11,449 bases of DNA from Firmicutes bacterium UBA4882. GTDB lineage: Bacteria; Bacillota; UBA4882. The stretch spans positions 1-11,449 of the forward strand of contig DHDG01000026.1 in assembly GCA_002399265.1 (NCBI GenBank), written 5' to 3'. A program made the translations under genes and the position numbers. Shown here one piece after another: positions 5,815 to 11,449 of the stretch (positions are counted from its first letter, which is position 1; the number at the start of each line of letters is the position of its first letter). The notes beneath the pieces are model-generated. The model did not search any database. It saw only the letters and a list, made by a program, of their open reading frames with translations, and was not told the origin of the DNA.

Positions 5815-7659
5815 CTATTTTGCGCCGACAATGTCCTTGATGGTTTCCGCAAGGTCACGGCTAATGCCCGGGACTTCCTGCAGTTCCTCAACCGTAGCCT
5901 GGCGCACCCCGCGCAACGATCCAAATTTCTTGATAAGCGCTTTCTTACGGGTCGGCCCGATGCCGGGCACCGTGTCAAGTAGCGACTGGGTGGTGCGTTT
6001 GTCGCGTAATTTGCGGTGATAAGTGATCGCGAAACGGTGCGCTTCATCGCGAACTTGCTGCAGCAAATGCAGCGCCGCCGAATCGCGTGGCAGAATATAC
6101 GGCTCGGAAATCCCGGGGCGAAAGACTTCTTCTTCCCTTTCGGCAAGGCCGAGCGTCTCCAGATGTCCCAGACCCAATTCTTCCATGACGGCGCGGGCGG
6201 CGCTCAGCTGGCCTTTGCCGCCGTCAATCACTACCAGATTCGGAAAGCGGGCAAATTTGCCTTCCAGTGCCAGCACGGCATCGTTTCGTTCCTCAAGCCC
6301 GCGTTTGAACCGCCGTCCGACTACTTCCTGCATGGACGCGAAGTCATTGGGTCCTTCTACGGTACGGATCCGAAACCTCCGGTATTGGTCGGGGCGGGCG
6401 ATTCCGTCTTCAAAGACCACCATCGAAGCCACGGTTTCGTTCCCCTGAAAGTTGGAAATATCATAAGCCTCAATGCGATCCGGCCGGACTCCCAGACCCA
6501 GTATTTTCTGCAGATCCTCAAGGGCCTGCCCGTTTTCGCGTTCCTGCTGCTCACGCTGAATGCGCGCCTGACTCAGCAACTCGGCCGCGTTTTCCTGTGC
6601 CAGATGCATCAATTCCTTTTTCTCACCACGCTGTGGCACGCTTAGATTAATCGCCCCTTTGCGGAGGGAGCGCAGCCATTCCGCTACAGTTTCTTCACCC
6701 TCAAAATGGCAGGGGATGAGGATCGTTCTGGGAATGAGGGCGACTTCAGAATAATACTGACTGATAAAGGCTTGCGTCAACTCTTCCTGAGTTGTCTCGG
6801 AGCCTTCTGTCATTAGGAAATGCTCCCGCCCGATCAGTTTCCCGCCACGGATTTGGAAAACCTGGACGATGCTAAAAGTGCGCTCGGACGCGGAAGCGAT
6901 GACATCCAAATCCTCCATCGCGGTGGAGACAATTTTCTGTTTCTCGATTACTTTGCGCACCGCCTGTAGCCTGTCGCGATAAGCTGCGGCACGCTCAAAC
7001 GCCAGCGCTTCCGACGCCTCGTTCATCGCCTTTTCCAGCTTCTTTTCCACTTCCTCCTGGCGACCTTCCAAGAACATGATAATCTGATGGATCACATCAT
7101 GATACGCCTCCTGCGAGACCGCTCCGATACAAGGTGCCAGACAGCGGTTGATATGGTAGTTCAAGCAGGCGCGTTCCTCCCGTCCCGGTACAATTTCCCT
7201 CTTACAGTTTCTCACCGGGAAAATGCGGCGAATTAGCGCAATGGTATCCCTGACCGCCTGCGAATCGGTATACGGCCCAAAATAGCGCGAACCATCCTTC
7301 TTGGCCCGGCGGACAATCAAAATCCTGGGATAATCCTCTTCCAGAGTGATCCTGATAAAGGGATACTGCTTATCATCGCGCAGCCGTACATTATAGCGCG
7401 GCCGATGCTTCTTGATCAGATTATTCTCAAGGATCAAGGCTTCTACTTCGCTGTCTGTGACGATATATTCCAGCGCTTCGATCTGCGCAATCATGGACTC
7501 AATACGCTTCCCCGGGTTGCGTGATGCCTGAAAATACTGCCGGACGCGGTTGCGCAAAGAGAGCGCTTTGCCGACATAGATAATGCGCCCTTCCACATTT
7601 TTCATCAGATAAACCCCTGGCTTGGCCGGTATTTTCTTCAACTCTTCTGCGGTAACCAT
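5815..7659 (-). CDS. uvrC: UvrABC excinuclease subunit C
   Basis: A 614-residue nuclease that makes both incisions around a lesion marked by UvrB in nucleotide excision repair. The domains are complete. A GIY-YIG nuclease begins at 14-39 (GVY 15-17, YVG 28-30, arginines after). Four cysteines (152, 165, 173, 177) are in the arrangement known to bind an iron-sulphur cluster. A UVR motif for contact with UvrB lies at about 200-237. The RNase H-like 5' nuclease has D400 (AYDIS), D479 (VIDGGKGQL) and H541 (DEAHRF). Tandem helix-hairpin-helix motifs (VPGIGPTRKKAL at 564-575, VPGISRDLAETI at 596-607) bind DNA. I chose ATG at 7659, 8 nt after GGAGG. The frame extends to a GTG at 7704, but that part lies in an inverted-repeat element and lacks family similarity. 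No clear terminator follows the stop. Confidence 0.97.
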   Translation of the reverse strand: MVTAEELKKIPAKPGVYLMKNVEGRIIYVGKALSLRNRVRQYFQASRNPGKRIESMIAQIEALEYIVTDSEVEALILENNLIKKHRPRYNVRLRDDKQYPFIRITLEEDYPRILIVRRAKKDGSRYFGPYTDSQAVRDTIALIRRIFPVRNCKREIVPGREERACLNYHINRCLAPCIGAVSQEAYHDVIHQIIMFLEGRQEEVEKKLEKAMNEASEALAFERAAAYRDRLQAVRKVIEKQKIVSTAMEDLDVIASASERTFSIVQVFQIRGGKLIGREHFLMTEGSETTQEELTQAFISQYYSEVALIPRTILIPCHFEGEETVAEWLRSLRKGAINLSVPQRGEKKELMHLAQENAAELLSQARIQREQQERENGQALEDLQKILGLGVRPDRIEAYDISNFQGNETVASMVVFEDGIARPDQYRRFRIRTVEGPNDFASMQEVVGRRFKRGLEERNDAVLALEGKFARFPNLVVIDGGKGQLSAARAVMEELGLGHLETLGLAEREEEVFRPGISEPYILPRDSAALHLLQQVRDEAHRFAITYHRKLRDKRTTQSLLDTVPGIGPTRKKALIKKFGSLRGVRQATVEELQEVPGISRDLAETIKDIVGAK

Positions 7660-7680
7660 CGCATCAACCTCCGATCCGAT

Positions 7681-7726
7681 TGGGGACAGACTTATTTTGA
7701 TCACTCATTCTTTTTTAGCGTCCCCA
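7681..7726. mobile_element. Candidate solo palindromic element (TGGGGAC inverted ends) upstream of uvrC
   Basis: TGGGGAC at 7681-7687 and GTCCCCA at 7720-7726 are perfect 7-bp inverted repeats enclosing 32 bp of AT-rich DNA. The left end reads TGGGGACAGACTTATTTTG. From memory, sequences beginning like this recur in many bacterial genomes as REP-like elements linked to IS200/Y1-type transposases. This copy carries no gene, and its inner parts do not pair well. It lies 21 bp before the uvrC start codon, next to its ribosome binding site. Only one copy is in the window, so the call is tentative. Confidence 0.35.
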
Positions 7727-7780
7727 TTCCTTTTTAAGCACATATAAACGAGCTCAAAATGCACTCGCACAACAATACCA

Positions 7781-7806
7781 AAAGGCTGCCCCACCGGACA
7801 GCCTTT
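7781..7806 (-). terminator. Hairpin after uvrA, probable terminator
   Basis: On the minus strand AAAGGCTGTCC and GGGCAGCCTTT form an 11-bp stem (one G-U pair) with loop GGTG, 23 bp after the uvrA stop codon. It is followed by TTGGTATTGTT, a moderate T-rich tail that continues from the TTT of the stem. It probably ends or attenuates the uvrBA transcript before uvrC, giving uvrC lower or separate expression. A poor -10-like TATATG near 7746-7741 could start a separate uvrC transcript, but I would not call a promoter. Confidence 0.65.
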
Positions 7807-7828
7807 CTGATTTGGCTAACCTGTAAAA

Positions 7829-10693
7829 TTACTTTGTGGCGGCGGCGGCGGCGGTCGTGGTCGCCGTAGCTGTCCCCGCATCAGGAAGCACCTTGCGCAA
7901 AAACCGCCCGGTATGTGAGGCCTCTACTTGCGCCACCTCTTCCGGAGTTCCGCAAGCCACCACTGTGCCGCCGCGTTCCCCTCCCTCCGGACCGAGATCA
8001 ATGATATAGTCAGCTTGCTTAATAACGTCGAGATTGTGCTCAATAATCACCATGGTTGAACCGGCGTCCACCAAAGCCTGTAGCACTTCCAGCAACTTTT
8101 GGACGTCCGCGAAATGCAGCCCCGTAGTCGGTTCATCTAGAATATAGATCGTGCCGCCATTACTGCGCCGCGACAATTCGGTGGCCAGTTTGACACGCTG
8201 GGCTTCGCCACCCGAAAGTGTCGTAGCCGGTTGCCCTAGCTGCACATAGCCCAAGCCTACATCAAAGATCGTCTGAATCTTACGATGGATCTTCGGGATA
8301 TTCTGGAAAAACTCCAGGGCATCCTCCACTCTCATTTCCAAAACGTCCGCAATGTTCTTCCCTTTATACTTCACTTCCAGTGTTTCACGATTATAACGCT
8401 TGCCTTTGCAGACCTCGCAAGGGACATAGACGTCTGGCAGGAAATGCATTTCGATTTTGATAATACCGTCTCCGCGACAAGCCTCGCAACGACCGCCCTT
8501 CACATTAAAGCTAAAGCGGCCGGCTGTATAGCCGCGTGTCTTCGCCTCTACAGTCTGTGCAAAAACCTCACGAATGTTATCGAACACCCCGGTATAAGTG
8601 GCCGGATTGGAGCGCGGCGTCCTACCAATCGGCGACTGATTGATATCAATCACCTTGTCAAGCTTACGCCACCCGATCAGATCGTCATGTTCACCCGGTT
8701 TGCGGTTAGCGCGGTTCAAATCACGCGCCAGCCGTTGATAAAGAATCTGATTAATCAAGGTACTCTTGCCGGACCCCGAAACCCCAGTCACGCAGGTCAT
8801 CAAACCTAATGGTATCTTAACATCAATGTTCTTCAAATTATGCTCCCGGGCACCCTTAATTTCCAAATAACCCTTCTGCGCGATGCGGCGCTGCGATGGC
8901 ACCGGAATGCGGCGCTTCCCTGATAAATATTGCCCGGTAATGGAGGCTTCGCAGGCTTTGATTTCGTCAATCGTACCGGCCGCCACCACTTCTCCGCCAT
9001 GGGTACCGGCGCCCGGCCCAATATCAATGATATAATCGGAATACTCCATTGTTTCTTGATCATGTTCGACGACAATCACGGTGTTGCCCAAATCACGCAA
9101 GCCATGCAAAGAATTGATCAGGCGGATATTGTCACGTTGGTGCAACCCGATGCTCGGCTCATCCAGAATATATAGCACGCCCACCAGACTGGAACCGATC
9201 TGCGTCGCCAGTCTGATACGCTGTGCCTCTCCGCCTGACAGTGTGCCAGCCATGCGGTCCAATGTTAGGTAATCAAGTCCCACATTAATCAAGAAGCCCA
9301 GCCGCTCGTTAATTTCTTTCAGTATCTGGCGAGCAATAAAACGCTCCCGCTCACTCAATTTCAACCCCGCGAAGAATTCCTGGCAACCAATAATCGACAG
9401 CGCGCTGGTATCCCTAATTGATAAACCGCCAATCTTTACCGCCAGGCTCTCCGGACGTAGCCGCGCGCCACCACAGTCCTGGCAGGGCTTAGTATCCATA
9501 TACTTCTCAATCTCAGCTCTCATCCATTCCGACTGCGTCTGGTGGTAGCGGCGCTCCAAATTCGGAATGATGCCTTCAAAACGATTGTTCTGTTCCCATT
9601 TGCGCTCATCATTCTCGTAGATGACATGCACCTTTTCTTTCCCAGTGCCATATAAGATGGGCTGCAATTGTTCCATGGTATACTCGCCGAGCGGCTTCGA
9701 GGAATCTAGTCCACAATGGCTACAAACCGCCTGCAACATCTGCGCCGAAAAAGAGCTCGGATCCGAACTCCATGGTAAAATCCCGCCATCATCAATTGAG
9801 CGCTCGCCATCGATCACCCGTTCCGGGTCGATTTCCATTTTGAAGCCCAGACCAGCGCAGGCGGGGCAAGCACCATACGGGTTGTTAAACGAAAACATAC
9901 GCGGAGTGATCTCTTCGAAACTAACGCCGCAATCCGGGCAGGCAAAGCTCTCTGAGAAAATGATCGGTTCGCCGCCAATGACGTCAATGACCACGATGCC
10001 CTTAGCCAGCTGTAGCGCTGTTTCCAAAGAATCCGCCAGACGCGAGGCAATCTCCGATTTCACAACCAGGCGATCGATGACGACATCAATCTCATGCTTC
10101 TTCTGCTTCTCCAGCTTGATTTCATCAGTCAGCTCATGCATTGCGCCGTTGACAATGACACGCACATAGCCGTCTTTGCGCAAATCCTCCAAGAGCTTCT
10201 GAAATTCGCCCTTGCGGCCACGCACCACCGGCGCCAGCACCTGAATCTTGGTGCCTTCCGGCATGGTGAGGACCTGATCGACCATCTGCTCCACGGTCTG
10301 CGAGCGAATGGGCTTCCCACACTCCGGACAATGCGGAATCCCGATACGCGCGAACAGCAGTCTCATATAGTCATAGATTTCGGTCACCGTTCCAACAGTG
10401 GAGCGCGGGTTATTATTCGTCGTCTTCTGATTAATCGCAATCGACGGCGAGAGGCCGGAGATGTAATCCACATCCGGCTTGTCCATTTGTCCCAGAAATT
10501 GCCGCGCATACGATGAAAGAGACTCAATATAGCGTCTCTGGCCTTCGGCGTAGATGGTATCAAACGCCAGTGATGACTTTCCGGAACCCGAGAGGCCGGT
10601 CACAACGACCATCTTATCGCGTGGTATCTCGATATCAATATTTTTGAGATTGTGCTCCCGGGCCCCACGCAAGATAATTTTATCTTTATTCAT
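7829..10693 (-). CDS. uvrA: UvrABC excinuclease subunit A
   Basis: A 954-residue damage-recognition ATPase that loads UvrB onto lesions. It is a tandem ABC-ATPase. The first Walker A, GLSGSGKSS, is at 33-41 and its LSGGEAQRIRLA signature is near 485, with Walker B LDEPS near 510. The second Walker A, GVSGSGKST, is near 635-645, its LSGGEAQRVKLA signature near 825, and LDEPT near 850. Zinc-binding CxxC pairs appear near 120 (CPECG), 250 and 277 (CPDCG, CPACAG), 410 (CQDCGG), and about 735 to 760 (CEACRGDG to CEVCKG). The length matches the family. ATG at 10693 is supported by homology (the MNKDKIILRGAREHNLKNID start is typical), although the G-rich sequence GGGGG lies rather far upstream at 13 nt, so translational coupling to uvrB is possible. 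The C-terminus ends in a Thr/Ala-rich tail (TATATTTAAAAATK). Confidence 0.98.
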   Translation of the reverse strand: MNKDKIILRGAREHNLKNIDIEIPRDKMVVVTGLSGSGKSSLAFDTIYAEGQRRYIESLSSYARQFLGQMDKPDVDYISGLSPSIAINQKTTNNNPRSTVGTVTEIYDYMRLLFARIGIPHCPECGKPIRSQTVEQMVDQVLTMPEGTKIQVLAPVVRGRKGEFQKLLEDLRKDGYVRVIVNGAMHELTDEIKLEKQKKHEIDVVIDRLVVKSEIASRLADSLETALQLAKGIVVIDVIGGEPIIFSESFACPDCGVSFEEITPRMFSFNNPYGACPACAGLGFKMEIDPERVIDGERSIDDGGILPWSSDPSSFSAQMLQAVCSHCGLDSSKPLGEYTMEQLQPILYGTGKEKVHVIYENDERKWEQNNRFEGIIPNLERRYHQTQSEWMRAEIEKYMDTKPCQDCGGARLRPESLAVKIGGLSIRDTSALSIIGCQEFFAGLKLSERERFIARQILKEINERLGFLINVGLDYLTLDRMAGTLSGGEAQRIRLATQIGSSLVGVLYILDEPSIGLHQRDNIRLINSLHGLRDLGNTVIVVEHDQETMEYSDYIIDIGPGAGTHGGEVVAAGTIDEIKACEASITGQYLSGKRRIPVPSQRRIAQKGYLEIKGAREHNLKNIDVKIPLGLMTCVTGVSGSGKSTLINQILYQRLARDLNRANRKPGEHDDLIGWRKLDKVIDINQSPIGRTPRSNPATYTGVFDNIREVFAQTVEAKTRGYTAGRFSFNVKGGRCEACRGDGIIKIEMHFLPDVYVPCEVCKGKRYNRETLEVKYKGKNIADVLEMRVEDALEFFQNIPKIHRKIQTIFDVGLGYVQLGQPATTLSGGEAQRVKLATELSRRSNGGTIYILDEPTTGLHFADVQKLLEVLQALVDAGSTMVIIEHNLDVIKQADYIIDLGPEGGERGGTVVACGTPEEVAQVEASHTGRFLRKVLPDAGTATATTTAAAAATK
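7838..7852. repeat. (GGC)5 trinucleotide run at the 3' end of uvrA
   Basis: Five consecutive GGC units (GCC on the coding strand) encode the Ala5 stretch just before the UvrA C-terminus. The length of such a run can vary by slippage without a frameshift. Confidence 0.8.
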
Positions 10694-10720
10694 GATAATG
10701 CATTAACCCCCAAATCGCTA

Positions 10721-10792
10721 GCTGCGTTGCCTGCTGCGTCGCTCGCCCCATCACAAGCTGCGTTACTCGCTGCGTCATTGGATATGTCACTG
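10721..10792. repeat. Degenerate 12-bp tandem repeat at the uvrB-uvrA junction
   Basis: Six 12-bp units fill the spacer and overlap the uvrB stop codon: GCTGCGTTGCCT (10721), GCTGCGTCGCTC (10733), GCCCCATCACAA (10745), GCTGCGTTACTC (10757), GCTGCGTCATTG (10769) and GATATGTCACTG (10781). Four of them share GCTGCGT in exact 12-bp register. The period is a multiple of three. One minus-strand frame, shifted by one base from uvrB, reads as a four-residue repeat (DAAS, NAAC, DGAS, DAAG, NAAS). Confidence 0.8.
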
Positions 10793-11449
10793 CCTAGGCC
10801 CGCTCTTCTTGCGGCCCCGCGCACTCGTCGCACGCCCTGCTCGTCCTGCACTCGTCGCACCACCTGCGCTCGAAGCGCTCGTCATCCGCGTCCCAGTCGT
10901 GCCCACAGTCCCGCGTGCGGCAGCCGGACGAATCTTTTCATCCGTAGACGGAAGCAGCTTCTGCCATTCGAGCATCTCGTCCCGTAACTTAGCGGCACGT
11001 TCGAAATCCAAATCCTTGGCAGCTGCCAGCATCTCTTCTTCCAGCCTGTTGACAACCACCTGAATCTCTTCCCAAGTCATGCCGGGCTTTGAAGTAACCT
11101 CATAGGCCACTTTCTCTTCAGCGGCTTCCGTGGCCTGGATAATCGCCCGCACTTCCTTATGGATGCTTTCCGGAGTAATGCCGTGCTTTACATTATAATC
11201 TGTCTGCTTGCGCCGCCGGCGCTCGGTCTCGCTTATAGCTTTTCGCATCGAATCCGTAATACGATCAGCATACATAATTACTAATCCCTGAACATTGCGG
11301 GCCGCTCTGCCAATTGTCTGAATCAGTGACGTTTCCGAGCGCAGAAACCCTTCTCTGTCAGCGTCCAGAATGGCCACCAAAGACACTTCCGGCAGATCGA
11401 GCCCTTCCCGCAACAGGTTGATCCCGACCAGCACGTCGAACTTGCCCAG
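10787..11449 (-). CDS. uvrB: UvrABC excinuclease subunit B, C-terminal part (5' end outside window)
   Basis: The last 220 residues of the DNA-binding helicase-like subunit that receives the lesion from UvrA and recruits UvrC. The frame is open to the window edge. Visible parts in order are LGKFDVLVGINLLREGLDLP (helicase motif V region), QTIGRAARN (motif VI with its arginines), the YADRITDSM segment, and the ERRRRKQTDYNVKHGITPES region typical of UvrB. The C-terminal UVR domain (RLEEEMLAAAKDLDFERAAK and following) pairs with UvrC. After the UVR domain there is an extra tail of about 45 residues, rich in Gly, Ala, Ser, Thr and Arg and ending RGRKKSGPRQ. B. subtilis and E. coli UvrB stop soon after the UVR domain. 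The TGA stop is at 10789-10787, 93 bp before uvrA. Confidence 0.97.
   Translation of the reverse strand: MGKFDVLVGINLLREGLDLPEVSLVAILDADREGFLRSETSLIQTIGRAARNVQGLVIMYADRITDSMRKAISETERRRRKQTDYNVKHGITPESIHKEVRAIIQATEAAEEKVAYEVTSKPGMTWEEIQVVVNRLEEEMLAAAKDLDFERAAKLRDEMLEWQKLLPSTDEKIRPAAARGTVGTTGTRMTSASSAGGATSAGRAGRATSARGRKKSGPRQ
10821..10860. repeat. 13-bp direct repeat in the uvrB tail (27-bp period)
   Basis: GCACTCGTCGCAC occurs perfectly at 10821-10833 and 10848-10860, an offset of 27 bp or nine codons. It encodes the repeated ATSA peptides in ATSAGRAGR followed by ATSARGRKK near the UvrB C-terminus. The tail seems to have grown by in-frame duplication. Confidence 0.8.

Noticed and set aside
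6016..6645. Plus-strand frame of 209 codons opposite uvrC
   Set aside because: Antisense shadow of a complete, well-conserved gene.
7660..7704. Extended uvrC start at GTG 7704
   Set aside because: The ideal GGAGG lies 8 nt before ATG 7659, and the extra residues come from the inverted-repeat element and do not resemble UvrC.
7660..7828. LexA/SOS operator upstream of uvrC or uvrA
   Set aside because: I looked for GAACN4GTTC-like sites in the spacers at 7660-7828 and 10694-10786 and found none. Any SOS box would be upstream of uvrB, outside the window.
8285..10516. Several plus-strand frames of 140-182 codons opposite uvrA
   Set aside because: All lie antisense to the conserved UvrA frame and have no domain or start-site support.
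10694..10786. A separate small gene made of the DAAS-type repeat between uvrB and uvrA
   Set aside because: The frame has no ribosome binding site or clear start. A 12-bp period keeps frames open by itself, so openness is weak evidence. It is kept only as a finding about a possible frameshifted tail.
10721..10792. CRISPR-like array
   Set aside because: Units are only 12 bp, directly adjacent and degenerate, without spacers.

Overview
The window looks like a chromosomal core region of a Gram-positive-type bacterium of the phylum Bacillota (Firmicutes). The reasons are strong AGGAGG-type ribosome binding sites, several GTG starts, a consensus sigma-A promoter, and genes whose relatives I know from Bacillus and Clostridia (YvlB/LiaX, YvlD, a LiaF-like membrane segment, DUF2089). 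No species can be named. Every convincing gene is on the minus strand, so the window reads right to left. There is no tRNA, rRNA, CRISPR array, prophage or complete insertion sequence.

Right part (5815-11449): the excision-repair genes uvrB (5' end outside the window), uvrA and uvrC. UvrA and UvrB find the lesion and UvrC cuts on both sides of it. UvrB carries an unusual basic, low-complexity tail, and the uvrB-uvrA junction is made of degenerate 12-bp repeats. A terminator-like hairpin follows uvrA. A 46-bp sequence with TGGGGAC inverted ends lies just upstream of the uvrC ribosome binding site.

Middle part (2514-5686): a compact six-gene operon behind a near-perfect promoter (TTGACT, 17 bp, TATAAT). 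In order of transcription it encodes a zinc-ribbon/HTH DUF2089 protein, a YvlB/LiaX-like beta-solenoid protein, two related small proteins, a 51-residue two-helix membrane protein, and a YvlD-type four-helix membrane protein. This resembles the yvl/lia envelope-stress gene sets of Bacillota. The first three proteins share one short helical module (SHOCT-like), and the third and fourth share a second domain, so the operon seems to have grown by module duplication. This is the most interesting biology in the window. From memory, B. subtilis also has its yvl genes close to uvrBA.

Left part (1-2313): a Cof-type HAD phosphatase followed closely by a PfkB-family sugar-kinase homologue in which almost all signature residues are altered, ending at a clear intrinsic terminator (391-417). 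Beyond it is about 375 bp of non-coding DNA with repeated GTTTAC motifs, then the ribosome binding site and first codons of another minus-strand gene that leaves the window.

A theme across the window is short imperfect tandem duplications (periods 9, 11, 12, 14, 18 and 27 bp) at gene edges and in spacers.
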